Below, in pieces: positions 1 to 11,206 of a DNA stretch of 64,000 nucleotides. The notes beneath the pieces were generated by a model that was given only the letters and a program-made list of their open reading frames with translations, was not told the origin of the DNA and searched no databases. The position numbers and the translations under genes are program-made. Origin of the DNA: Diplolepis rosae (Eukaryota > Arthropoda > Insecta > Hymenoptera > Diplolepididae); the NCBI GenBank assembly GCA_030998225.1, contig JAPYXD010000742.1, positions 5,208,001 through 5,272,000 on the forward strand, read 5' to 3'. Each line of letters begins with the position of its first letter. Position 1 is the first letter of the stretch.

Positions 1-1394
1 CAATACTTATAAACCTTTAATCATCTAAATCAATTGAAACTGAGCCACATAATTAAGGGTTTCTCGGAACTATAATAATTGATACCACAGTACTAGAACT
101 AACTGCAGCGATGTTTCGAGTAATTGATTATTTAATGGGAAAAAGCCAATTTTTAGTCAAGAAAAATAATTACGAGCATGGCAATTAATAAAGCTGTTCT
201 TGATAATATCGGGTATTTCAAAACTCAACCACGAATTCTCAAGTATAAATTATCCGATCTGATCAATGAATAAGCTTGTGCCAGCCAACCTAACCTAAAA
301 ATGAACAATAAATAGAATCAGTAAAATAGTCATAATATTGATTCCCATAATTTAAATAACGGTCAGACAAAAGAAAAAGTGAAAATAAAAATTTAAGATG
401 GAACTTCGGAAAACGCAGTTACTTCTAGTGGATTGAAGAAAATGGACCTTAATTTTCAATGAAAACAAAATGATTTGACATTCTGGGCAACTGAAGTTTT
501 GTGCAGTTACAGATAAGAGGAAATTCTGTTACAGAATTATAATTTTATGATGGATTATACAAAACTATGCTTCAGTTTCGTAATAGTAAGAAAAATTCCA
601 GAAAATGCAAGGTATTTTTGCAATTTTAAAATATATACTAAAAATCATCTCAAGTATCGTCAAATTTTACGTTAACCTTGTAACATAGAAATTTGGAGGT
701 TTCCAACAGAATACGACGATAATAACAATAAGAAATAAACAATGATGTGTCCTTATTGTAATAAGAAATAATTTCTATGGAATCATAGATATGTATGTAT
801 ATTATGTGAATTATATGTATATTACACACACATATATATATGATGTTATGAAGGTATAACAAGGTATGGTTATAAAAACCACTACCATGAAAGCCTCAAT
901 GAGCATGGCAGCACGACTGCTCCTCAAGCAGTATGCTGCCCTGCTGAAACTTTATTACTATGGTAGTCTAATCTGGGTGGTCCTATGTCGAAAATTGACG
1001 AAAATCATCTCGCAACCTGAAAATATCGTATTATCCGAAACCTATACAGCCTCAATTATGCATACCAATCGGATTGGGCTACATAGCTTTGGGTCTCCAC
1101 ATGCGTGTGTACACTCATACGCGTGTGTGTATACAGGTGTCTAAATGGGAGCAGCAATCACAGGTAGATGAGCCCATAATTAGAAGTATAATATTCAGAA
1201 CTAATAGCTAATAGTATAAACAATTTTAAGATTACAATTAAGTACTGTCACGCCATTTTTGGTACAAATTTCCATTCTATAACGATCAACTCTGCTACCA
1301 AAGATGCTCGCAACAGAGATAAAAGAAAAAAAGGAGAAAAATAAATATATATAAACAAAAAGGTTTTCTTTTAACAAAAAAATCAAAAAGCAGC
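1..1394. repeat. Upstream part of 14.6-kb tandem unit, no supported gene
   Basis: This stretch recurs almost base for base at 14623-16017, so it is part of the tandem unit. It is AT-rich, with a short TA/CA-type microsatellite near 790-845 and another GT-rich tract near 1100-1135. A 92-codon open frame at 866-1144 is repeated in both units, but it has no recognisable domain, splice context or codon signal, so I do not call it a gene. The window begins inside the unit, so its true left boundary is not visible. Confidence 0.7.
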
Positions 1395-2463
1395 CTTGCG
1401 CTGCAGGTGTGGAGACGTGTGCTTCTGTGAGCGCTAGCAGTTCCAGCGCTCGGAAATGTGCCACCTCCTGCGCTCTCCTAGCAGCCTGGCTCGCTAGAGA
1501 GTGCTAGCACCTTCGAATTAGCCTATTTCGTTGCCCACCTTGATTCTCCCGGGCCATCCGTCGCCAGGTTTGGTGAAGTCTCCCCTGCTGGACAATTTCC
1601 GTCGACAGAAGGAGAACCCGGGCCAGGAACAAACCTGGGGAGCATCGTGGAAGGTTCCGTGGACGCCCCTGCACGCCTGAAACAGATAGACAAAAATAAT
1701 TAAAAATTAATTAATTAAAATTAAAAATGAACGAAATAGGAGCCTTGATGCACCGCCCTGTTTAACACACCTAAGCTAACCCCACCACTAGACCTCGACA
1801 TTTTAGGGCATCCTTACACCCTAAAATGTGGTGTTTTAGCTCCAGGGAAGCCACACGCAGTAGAACACCGGGACTCCTCGAATGGAGAACCCGTACCACG
1901 GCAAAGGAGTCTCGGGAGACTGAGGAGTCAACCAACTCCTGACAGGCCAGGGTCATCGATTCTATGGCCCGGCTGGGATGAACACCGCGCACTGATACAT
2001 AAAAAAAACCCAATTTGTCTTCAATTTCCGATATTCGCACCTGCAGACTGTCGCGTCGCGGTACAAACACGGCAATTTCACCGGGTGAGGAAGACGAACT
2101 GGAGGCACTCGGCTGTAGCAGGGAAAGATCAAAATCTAAAACCGAATCGGCAAACGCGTTTTCGCGGAGGGGTTCAGAGGAAGGAACCGATGATTGAGGA
2201 CAAGAAGGCTCTCTGGTGAGCCGAACAACTCCGACAACAAGGCGTCCAGGAAGTCTCCGGAGTCTGACATGTTGACCTGAACCAAGACACTACGCGAATG
2301 CGGCACTACCCGAACAAATTATGCAAATTGAAAAAGGGACACTTACCAGCTCCTTCAGGCACCGACGTAGCCCCCCTCACTAAGGAGAGCGGGTAGCCCT
2401 AGTTTGGCAGTGCTCTTCGTGAGTGATGGTCTCTGAGCTTGAAGATGATCCATCGTCTGCCAT
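1395..2463 (-). pseudogene. GC-rich, intron-containing minus-strand gene remnant (unit 1)
   Basis: I do not recognise the product. On the minus strand a GC-rich island stands out from AT-rich flanks. An ATG in a strong Kozak context lies at 2463. A donor of the GTAAGT type at 2346 and an acceptor ending in TTCAG at 2277 define a 70-nt intron. The exon at 1794-2276 is open for its whole 483 nt in one frame. A second candidate intron runs from a GT at 1793 to a TTTCAG at 1677 (117 nt) and preserves the frame into an exon that reaches a TAG at 1504-1506. Similar-looking sequence continues past that stop to about 1395. The ATG frame meets a TAG before the first donor, so at least one frameshift is present; a second ATG at 2270 is also followed by a frame problem. 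The predicted middle is serine-rich and acidic, then better ordered. It could be a host gene relic flanking the provirus or an exotic accessory gene. Confidence 0.5.
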
Positions 2464-2883
2464 GGCTGCTGGAGACTGAGGAGAAAATCATCCCTACGAC
2501 CCAGCATGCAACGAGATGACATCATGTCAACCATGCAAAATCAGTCAAAAACCCCACCAAGGCAGAACTCCTAGGAAACACGTGCACTACAACAAAGAAC
2601 AAGATCCAAAATTTCGCCATGTCAACTTCTACAGAAAACTGACTCATGGCAGCCGCAGCATAGCATCATTATCCAGCATCTTTAAAAAATGACATAATCT
2701 TACAGCAACTGCATCCTCGCATGTCACCGTTCTCAGGATACATATAGCCTAGTAGAAAAAACAAAGTACAAAGAAGAACGCCTTGTCAAATTATAGTGGA
2801 AACTACTTCAGCCCTTGCAAACATCAGCTTGCAGCTGCAATATGACATCACTATTCACTAAGGACTATTCACTTACCAAGGAC
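2464..2883. other. Intergenic stretch before LTR A
   Basis: No gene is seen. It contains a short local duplication of a CTATTCACT...AAGGAC word at about 2851-2883. There is no polypurine tract directly before the LTR start at 2884, which matters for how the tandem array formed. Confidence 0.6.
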
Positions 2884-4486
2884 TGTTACATCCCAGTAAC
2901 TTTAAAATTTTTACATTGCCCCTGTGCAAGGGCAACACGCCACACACCAAGGAGAGAGAGGAAGGAATTATTTATATAATAAGTGTTGCTATGGTGAATT
3001 ATTATGTGGACCGGGTAGCTGTGCGCATAAGGTAAACCTATGTATACCTTACGTCGACGAATCGGCTTGACACATGGTATAAGAGATAAAGAAGAACAGC
3101 TCTCTGTCTATATGGTAATTGAACCCGTGGTAATGAGTCAGTAACTCACACCGCGTGCCGATAAAATAGTAGCGCTGTGCTAATAACCTAATGAGAGAAT
3201 GAGAAGTTATCAGCACAGCCTCATTAAATATAATGTCTAAATATTATAAACATTATTATATTAATATTAATATTGTATTAACATTATATCACAACTATTA
3301 TTAATATCTCGGGTAGTAACATAGTATTGATCAATATTAGCGCCATTATGTATTGATTGCCGATAAGTCGATCACGATCAATGAATGAAAAACGATTATT
3401 GATAATGGATCATAGATAAGGAATTGATTGACTGATCATTGGCAATCAATTAATAATCATAATTGGTAAAAGAAGTGATATAAATCATAGAAAAATAAAT
3501 GCAGAAATAAGTAATTGAAAAATGCATTTATTTGGAAACTAGATATAAAATTGGGCAATAGAAGAGATGAACCCATGAATTCTTGCAGAGATCGTGCCTG
3601 GCCACCGATTCGCAATTCGTACGTGCCTTGCCACCGATTTGCGATGATCTGATCCCACTAATAGAAGCATCAATAGTATATATACCCCAAATTTACCTCT
3701 GGTGGTTTGTCATTAAGTTCCGAACAGTTGTACGGTTGTTAGGTCCGGACCGGTAATTCAACGTCGTGAGCAGACCCTTCGATAAACGTAAGTCTCATTG
3801 GATTTCTATGAGCAACTCAACATTCGGTACTTGGTAAATAAAATCCTTGGTCCTTAAGTGGTGCAAGTCCGGAAACCGTAGTCCTAGATAGTTCCATTGG
3901 ATTGCGTGCATCGTCGTATCTAGTCGTGTCAGTTAATAGTGATTCATTTCTGAAATCGGGACGAACTAACCTATCTTGTTAACAAGTGCATGTTTGATTC
4001 ATTTCTCGTGTACTTAGCAAGATACGTAAGCGGATAATTGATCACATCAGTTGCTGGTGGACTTGCATCCCTTACACCATACCTCCTGCAAGATTTATCG
4101 TTGTTTTGCTACTTCACGGAGACTCAAACGAAACCCAACTATCCTGCAAGAATTTGTGCCGCTGACTTGCAAAAATAGAAGTAAAAAACGTCAATTCTCT
4201 CTTTTGTCCTCTAATTTAAGAGGTAGACAAGTAAGTTACCAACTAAGTATCATTTTATGAAAATTTGTGCAACAACTCATCTATTTATAATAAATTACCT
4301 CATATATTCGTAAATTCAGTGTTTTATTGTCATTGTGAACGACTCAGGGCACATAGACCTGACAAGTGACAACGTACCCACAAACAAAAATAAATTATCA
4401 GGCCTTACCAACCTGATATAATAAGCTAACCGCCTCCCTTACATCCAAAATCCAAACTACCCTCGCCTTTTGCTCGGGACGTAACA
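2884..4486 (+). repeat. E1 LTR A (5' LTR of first provirus unit)
   Basis: The repeat starts TGTTACATCCC and ends GGGACGTAACA, which are inverted complements at 10 of 11 positions and begin and end in TG/CA like a retroviral LTR. It is 1603 bp. It is followed 7 nt later by a tRNA-Leu-type primer-binding site. It recurs at 17508-19109. The short reading frame at 4051-4260 inside it is not supported as a gene. Confidence 0.85.
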
Positions 4487-6901
4487 GCTGATTTGGTGGC
4501 AGCGGTGGGATTGTCACTTTTGTTGTCACAATTGATAATAATTTAAAAATTATTTAATTGAAGCTAATCAAAAGTATATGTGCAATTATTTCGAATAAAA
4601 ATTGTACATAAATAAAAGCTTCGAAATTTAGGAATTTTCAAAATTACAAAATTATAAGTTTAGTAGAAATAATTAGATAAGATATAAAATCTATATTTTA
4701 TAAATATTTCTACTCGTCAAAATTTACATAATTGGAATTAAATCTTAAAATAAATTATTTTATTTTAAACGTTGGTATACTTCGTGTGATCACAAGCTCT
4801 GCCATCGTCAATAACATCAGCGAATTACCCTGAATAAACCTTGCATGTATTCTTTGTAGCAAGATTGTGCAAGTGAAGGGTTTAAAAAGTATAAGAGAAA
4901 GTAAAACATCATTATTTTGATTTAAATCAATTTAAAGTTCAGAAGTTTTTCTACCTAGAGTTTACGCAGGCAATTGTGTCTCAACTATTACCTGAATAAA
5001 CTTATAGTATTAAAACATTGAATATTTAAATTCAAAATATTAAAATTATCTGAATTTCTGAAAGTACCTACTAAAATTATACAAGGTTTTCAGCTTGAGC
5101 CTGGCTTGTCTAATTTCGTACTACTGAAATTTTCAAATTGTTAACTAAGTTTGAATTTAAGTTCAAAACAAAACAAAACAGCACACGAGAGTATAAGTCC
5201 TTTTTAGATTCGTTGAACGGTCACCATCGATGACGATCGACTGGGTAAGACAAAGTTCGAAGTGTCTGCATTGTAATTGTTTATAAATTTCATTTTAACA
5301 TTGTTAACTAACAGAATATTTTTGATTGCAAAGATTGTCCAAGAATCTGTGCTTGAGTCTAGCTTGTCCAATCTTGCACCTCTAAAATTCTGTGACATTA
5401 AACAAATTTTTTGTTTGTTTATTAACAATAAACATTTTCTGTGATTTTAAAGATTAATTAAGGGTTTGTGCTTGAGTCTGGCTTAATTAATTTTGTATCA
5501 CCGAAAACGCAAGTTGTTGATACATGTAACCAAATTATAAATTCAAATATTGCAAAAATTTGCTCAGAAATTCGCGGTCGCGGCTGGCCTGACCCGCCTT
5601 ATATCACTGAAAGCATATAATCCAAGGTTAAATGCTGCAGCGACTGCGCGCGCCACAGCAAGAATTTGCTGTGCAGTAATAGCTAAGACAAATCATTGAC
5701 AATAGTAGTTCAAAAATTAGTATTACCGCACCCATTTAACAATAAACAATTACAGACGAATAAATAAACGAATTCAGCAATAAATAAAATTTTCTAAATT
5801 AACAATTAAAAACAAAAATTCAAGGTAACTACGATATTATAGTATATAATAATAATTGAATTATAATAGTTTTTTTATATAAATTCACCACTTTGAAGAG
5901 ATTCTCATACAAAACGATAAAGAATCAATTTCAATACTATAACAGCTGATTTGCTAGCAGCAATCAAAATTCGCGACCATACGGTCAAGGCAACCAAGGA
6001 AGAAGAAATTAAGGTCTACAGAATAGTTTATCAAAATTTTAAAAATCAAAAAATTCTCAATTTTACTTACAAAAGGAATTTAGGGACAATTATATAAAAT
6101 ATTATGATCCGGAATAAGTTGCAAAATTATGATCGGTAAATTACAATTAAAAATAAGAACACAGAGATAAAAATTATATGGCACATAAAAACTCACATAT
6201 AGTGTTTAAACACGATTCAAACACTATAATTTCAGTTATTCCGACTTATTAAAAAGCAAAGTAGACGACTTTTTATACGACCCAAATTTAACAATTAATC
6301 TAATCCAGGAGGAAAAATTAGCCTCTTTTAACAATATCAATCATCTCAAAATTTACATTATACACAATGCCGCCCTTACAACAAGTGGTGTAGTAAAAAT
6401 TCCCATATTGGAGCAAGAAATCGAATTTAACATTATAAATCCAGAAATAGGTACAAGCATATCCGGAGTAATTGGAAAATCGTTTCCAACCCTTTTCAAA
6501 ATAAATATTCCGCACAAAGTCTAAATATTTCTTAGAAGAATTATAATACTGGAAATAAATATAACTATACTAATAATAACAATAAACATTTTATATAGGA
6601 CAACTTAATTTTGGAAGGACTAATTTTGGGGTTCGAAAACAAATTTTGACATTACACTGACAATTTAATTAACTTATTAATTTTTTTTAAATCAATAATA
6701 GTTGATAATTAATAGTATTTAATTTAATTAATTTAATTAATTTTTGAAAAGGTCAGTTTTTATCATTAATCAAAATAAGGTATAAGGTATTAAATTCAAT
6801 ATAATCTTACACACAAGGAGCATTCGAAACTACCGTTTTCTGGAAAAACTATATTATAACGGATTGCACTTAACTTGAAGAATAACTAAAAATGAATCAA
6901 A
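4487..6901 (+). promoter_or_regulatory. E1 long 5' leader with structured RNA block
   Basis: This is 2.4 kb of AT-rich, non-coding sequence between the LTR and gag. It holds three hairpins that share a loop word around CTTGAGYCTRG, at 5073-5117, 5331-5376 and 5450-5495. A block at 5135-5376 is strongly similar to the leader of the unrelated-looking G2 element at 37836-38079. A leader this long and structured may include packaging, dimerisation, export or internal-entry signals; the role is inferred. Minus-strand frames here are shadows. Confidence 0.65.
4494..4512 (+). promoter_or_regulatory. Primer-binding site, tRNA-Leu type
   Basis: The 19 bases from 4494 (TGGTGGCAGCGGTGGGATT) are complementary, as I recall it, to the CCA end and T-arm of insect tRNA-Leu (TAG/AAG isoacceptors). 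The site lies 7 nt after the LTR and would prime minus-strand DNA synthesis. The equivalent site in the second unit is at about 19117-19135. Confidence 0.75.
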
Positions 6902-7954
6902 ATGCCCCACGACAAAAATAGAACCACTCATGGCAAAACGCAGGGTGGAGAGTTCACAGGGAACATCTCACGCACCCTTAGTGACGCCATGGTCACTTCA
7001 ATGGCGGAATGTTTTGCTATACAACAGGGAGTGATGAATATACCCACTTTTAACGGAAAAAATATGCCAGTTAGGGACTTTATTCAAGATGTTTTAAACG
7101 GAGAATCCAGTGTACCTGAAAATTGCGAAAGGCAGTACATAATGGCAGTACTAGCGCGATTAAAGGGTGCTGCAAGAGATAGTACTCACGGAAAAACATT
7201 TTCCACAATAACCGATTTAATACAGCATTTTAAACAACGCTTTGCCCCCCACAAAACTTACTCGTGGCATTTGCATGAGATATCTACAATTAGGATGTCT
7301 CACAGCGAAAGTGTAAGCGAGTTTTATGACAGAATCACCCTACTTAAATCCGGAGCTCAAGCAGCGTTAGAAGACAAATATCAGAACGCGGAGCAAATGT
7401 TACTACCCTTAAATGATTGCGCCTTAGAAGCTTTCATCCGAGGACTACCCGATGTAATATCTGGGATGGTGGAATCACGAATTCCATCGTCATTGGAATC
7501 AGCATTAAAGTATATAGGATCAACAGATAGAAGCCCGAGCCCTCGTGTTAGGTTTGCGTCATCACCGGATAGGAATAGAGCCATGGAACCCAGACAAGGA
7601 CCAACAGGGATAATAAGGAGACCTACATCACCAATAGTGCCTAATTACCCAAATAATTACGCACCTCCATTTCAATACCCACCTTATTTACCCTATCAAC
7701 CTTATCCGTACTATCCAGGTTCGCTCGCATCAAACAACCCTCACCCTAACCACAATTACCCATATAAAGGAACTAATACACCCCCGAGAGCACAATCACC
7801 CGCTCCAGCTAATAAAAATGATTTAAAATTCGACTCCGCTCGCCGAACAGACGCGACGACGAGCGTGGAGAAAACAACGCGTCACAACAGCGTGAGATTT
7901 CTCAAGAAGCAAGAAAAATCTTCTGTACCAAACTCAGTCGAGAATCCCCAGTAG
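6902..7954 (+). CDS. gag: Gag polyprotein, E1 unit 1
   Basis: This 350-residue structural protein forms the intracellular particle. The middle third (about residues 55-195) is a retrotransposon capsid-type helical domain, with a FNGKNMPVRDFI motif and an ERQYIMAVLARLKG helix, followed by an AFIRGLPDVISG segment like those of Ty3/Gypsy Gags. The C-terminal 120 residues are rich in proline, tyrosine and asparagine. Unlike most Gypsy Gags it has no CCHC zinc knuckle; the only knuckle of that type in E1 is in the downstream dsRBD gene. It ends in TAG-TAG, and the protease frame lies at -1 and overlaps, so a -1 frameshift is the likely route to Pol. The ATG at 6902 is preceded by an out-of-frame ATG at 6892 that is absent in unit 2. 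Confidence 0.85.
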   Translation: MPHDKNRTTHGKTQGGEFTGNISRTLSDAMVTSMAECFAIQQGVMNIPTFNGKNMPVRDFIQDVLNGESSVPENCERQYIMAVLARLKGAARDSTHGKTFSTITDLIQHFKQRFAPHKTYSWHLHEISTIRMSHSESVSEFYDRITLLKSGAQAALEDKYQNAEQMLLPLNDCALEAFIRGLPDVISGMVESRIPSSLESALKYIGSTDRSPSPRVRFASSPDRNRAMEPRQGPTGIIRRPTSPIVPNYPNNYAPPFQYPPYLPYQPYPYYPGSLASNNPHPNHNYPYKGTNTPPRAQSPAPANKNDLKFDSARRTDATTSVEKTTRHNSVRFLKKQEKSSVPNSVENPQ

Positions 7955-8775
7955 TAGAGCTGTCGTCGAATGAACTTTTACAGTCAAAGGCAAGGTTTCT
8001 AGTGGACACAGGTGCGGACATAAATGTTATTAAATTTGATGCTTTACATGAGGACCTACTGGTCAATGAAAATGTAGCAATAGAAATCACAGGAATCACA
8101 CAAAGTAGAATTTAGACCATAGGCACTGTAAACAGCGAATTAATGAAATCTAAAATCACTTTTCATGTTGTACATTCTGATTTCACCATAAGCCCAGATG
8201 GAATATTAGGTCGAGAATATCTTCGACAAGAGAAGGTGGAAATATCCTTTTGGCATAACACCATTGTGACGCATTCCAACCCCACAAAACCTATACCGTT
8301 CATAGACAATGAATCTGGAGTAGCGTTAGAGAATACCACAGATTACAAAGGACCTCTACTAGGACCAATTAAGGTAAGAGCCAGGACTCGACGAGTTATT
8401 CCAGTAGCAGTGATAAATTCAGAATTAAAGGAAGGGTACTTACCCTTAATAAAAACTACAGAGGGCGTGATAGTAGGCGAAGCAGCCGTAACCAACTTGA
8501 ATGGAATTTGTCATCTATTTGCTATTAACACCACAGATGATGATCTCGAAATAGAATTACCCCCGCAAGAAATCATCCCCTTTGAATATTACAAATTTCC
8601 AGGAGAGGATTTCGACGAATACTCCACCGACGAAGATTATTCACCCCCAGTAAATAAGGCTGAAGAGGTGATAAAACACCTTCGACTAGATCATTTCAAC
8701 CCCGAGGAAACGGAACACGTACTAGAGATAATTAGAGACTTTCCTGATAATTTTTCCTTCCAGGAGAATCCCTAA
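7906..8775 (+). pseudogene. pro: Protease plus start of Pol, E1 unit 1 (one stop)
   Basis: The frame is -1 to gag and enters around the end of it. A retroviral aspartic protease active-site motif (FLVDTGAD) is coded near 8000-8025, followed by the usual hydrophobic strands and an ILGREYL motif at about 8200. An in-frame TAG at 8113-8115 interrupts it; the aligned position in G2 is a tyrosine. The frame then stays open to 8775 through a Gypsy-type pre-RT linker ending at the point where reverse transcriptase should start. The identical TAG occurs in unit 2, so it predates the duplication. Confidence 0.75.
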
Positions 8776-8938
8776 CCCCAACACATTTAGTACGGCACAG
8801 AATCCAACCCCGGATGCTTTAGAGAAATATACCCCCTCAGCACTAAGAAAATCTAGGGCTATTTCCACGCCCTTTCCTGAAAAACTTGATAACGACCCTA
8901 ATTTTAATCTATCAACTGACAAAAATAGTACTCGCAGA
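8776..8938 (+). other. Deletion scar where RT and RNase H should be
   Basis: The frame that would begin RT (a histidine-arginine-isoleucine word at about 8800) is followed directly by sequence resembling the end of RNase H (a PDAL word where G2 has NADAL). In G2 the corresponding interval is roughly 41.41-42.68 kb, so about 1.3 kb of RT and RNase H is missing. The scar is identical in unit 2 (23404-23566). Confidence 0.7.
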
Positions 8939-10577
8939 ATGGGAATAAATATACCTATATACTCAGACGAACTTACTATGGATACCACCATTTCGCCGTC
9001 TGACCATTCGCGATCGTCGATCACTTGCATCCCTCCAGCACTGCCTAAGGCCTGTGAAATGTCCAGTAGAACGGAAACGCACAGTAGTAAAAACGTGCAG
9101 GCCAGACTAAATAGCTGTCGAGAGAATCTCACTTATTTAAAAAGTAACTACGTACATTTTCTCTCGGCTGACTGTGAGTTTGTCGCCCCCGTGAGCCGAC
9201 TACTAGTGGACTTGGGAGCAGTGGACCCTCAGGACCTGAAAGATAGGAAACCTAAAATACGAAAAGTGCTTATCACTCCTCATAGACGCTTTAACATATA
9301 TTCACTCATAGTTAAACAAATCCATTTTGATGAGATAAACGAGGAATACGTTAAGGTAGCCGTGCATAATTTGAGAATAGCTTTAGAAAAGGAAAATATT
9401 TCGGAATTTCACATTTCAAAACATGGAGATTTTGGTGCCACATTACCTAAAGGAAAATTGCGCGAGTTACTAACTCAAGAATTCGCCAATTCAAAAATAG
9501 AAATAACGATATGTTATGGCAACGTAAATATACCCCCAGAGGAGTTACGTACTCAAATTATTTCTGAAAATCATGAGGGTAAAATTGACGGGCACAAAGG
9601 GATGAATAAAACATATCGAAGAATTAGAGAAAGATACATGTGGCCAGGACTAAAAGATCAAGTTATTGAATTTGTCAGAAAATGTGACATTTGCCAAAAA
9701 CAAAAAATTGTACGGGCTAAAATCCATGAACCCATGTCAATCACCGATACACCCCTCGACACCTTCGACAAAGTATCCCTAGACACAGTAGGGAAATTTC
9801 CTAGCAGCCTCGACGGTAATAAACATATTCTCACTATGCAGGACAATTTATCTAAATACTGTATAGCCGTCCCCATACCCGATATTTGAGCAACTACTAT
9901 CGCTCATGAAATAGCAAAGCATTTATTCTCACAATATGGAGCCCCGAGGGCCATACTCACAGACAGGAGGAAGTTTCATCAATAATTTACTCAGAAAATT
10001 ATCAAAAATTTTCGGGGTAAAACAAGTTACCACCTCTGAATATAGATCGCAATCAAACGGATCCCTGAAAAGGAGCCATGCCGTATTGATGGACTACATA
10101 AGGATGTATGCAGAAACCTATGACGATTGGGACCAACTTTTACCCTTCGCGATGTTTGCATACAACATCTCAATACATGAAGTCACTAAATTTACACCCT
10201 TTGAAATAGTATTTGGTAAAACCGCCCGCACACCCAGTTTATTTCCAGACCCTGAAAGATTAGAAACCTACGAGGCCTATCTGCAGGAATTAATATTAAG
10301 ACTATCGGAAATTAAATTGATAGCAGCAAAAAATTTGATCACTGCGAAGGAACATTCAAAAGAAAATTATGGTCGAAAGGTAAAACCAGTTTTAGGAAAT
10401 GTAGGAGATCAGGTATACGTCAAAAGGGAAGCCAAAACACACGGAAAATTGGATAATAAATACCACGGACCCTACACTCTTATAAAAATATTAGATAAAA
10501 ACAACGCCATCTTGGAAAAACCCGACGGAAAACTATTCCAAAAACATTTTAATAAACTTAAGATAGTGAATAACTAA
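8939..10577 (+). pseudogene. int: Macrodomain-like linker and integrase, E1 unit 1 (broken)
   Basis: Numbering from 8939, residues about 71-194 form a module resembling a TARG1/Poa1-type macrodomain (HFLSADC, then SLIVKQ, then FHISKHGD). The integrase zinc finger follows (H212, H219, C249, C252), then the catalytic core with its first Asp in SLDTVGKF. A TGA at 9887-9889 interrupts the core. A 2-nt loss near 9967, relative to unit 2, shifts the frame at the second Asp. The segment at 9936-10577 resumes the core and ends in a GPY/F-type C-terminal domain (NKYHGPYTLI). The catalytic Glu position reads SNGSLKRSH, so it is Lys here, where G2 has SNGSLERSH. The enzyme is therefore dead three times over. 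Confidence 0.8.
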
Positions 10578-10591
10578 AAATCAAAAATTAT

Positions 10592-10613
10592 TAGCCGCAA
10601 TTTTCTTTTACAG
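10592..10613 (+). promoter_or_regulatory. Splice acceptor before the dsRBD gene, unit 1
   Basis: A TTTTCTTTTACAG tract ends at 10613, 8 nt before the ATG at 10621. It is conserved in unit 2 despite local divergence, which suggests a spliced subgenomic mRNA. Confidence 0.6.
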
Positions 10614-10620
10614 GAAAATC

Positions 10621-11206
10621 ATGTCCATCATTAATACGCAACCACCAAAGCGAAAAATATACCCCGCTACCCTTCATCCAAAAGGGGGAGATAAATAACC
10701 TACGGTTCGCTAAGGGGCAGCTGGAGGAGCTGGCGGCAGAGTATAGTTTTACTACACCAAAATATACATTAGAGGAAACCACGGGAGCCAATAATGCAAA
10801 AAAATTCGTCGTTAGGTGCGAAGTAGAGGACCGCAGACGCGAAAATAAATTTAGTACCGTAAGCAACGGGGAAGGAAAAATACGTTGCGCTAAACACGAG
10901 GCCGCGAGAAAAATGTTAACGGCCCTTGAAAAATTGTATTTTTTTAGCGAAGTAAAAAATACTTGTAATATTAGGGACGAACAGTATGTAATTTGTATGG
11001 ACAACCCCGCGATTTTATTAATCAAGTTGTACAAATGGGAAACTTGCTGCGAGTATTGTTATTTGAGGGGCCATACTATGGCAAATTGTTAAAAACAAAT
11101 TAAAAGGAACAAGCGGCTTCTCGACGAACAGGAGCCAACAGAAGAAGACTTCTGGGGTCCTCCAAAAGGGGATGAAAATACAAATCTAATCTATCTGACG
11201 CCCTAA
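10621..11206 (+). pseudogene. Decayed dsRBD-zinc-knuckle accessory gene, unit 1
   Basis: This is the broken homologue of the intact gene at 25251-25835. One extra G in the run near 10683 shifts the frame after about 22 codons, so translation from the ATG at 10621 ends shortly afterwards. The dsRNA-binding frame itself stays open through the domain and into the CCHC knuckle, then meets a TAA directly after the last knuckle cysteine. About 20 residue differences separate it from the unit-2 copy, many more than in the nearly identical upstream genes. Confidence 0.75.

Noticed and set aside
866..1144. 92-codon frame repeated at 15488-15766
   Set aside because: Its conservation is explained by the recent tandem duplication; it has no domain, no codon signal and no plausible promoter or splice context.
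8722..9132. 136-codon minus-strand frame opposite the Pol linker
   Set aside because: Shadow of the plus-strand integrase linker; the hydrophobic appearance comes from complement codon bias.
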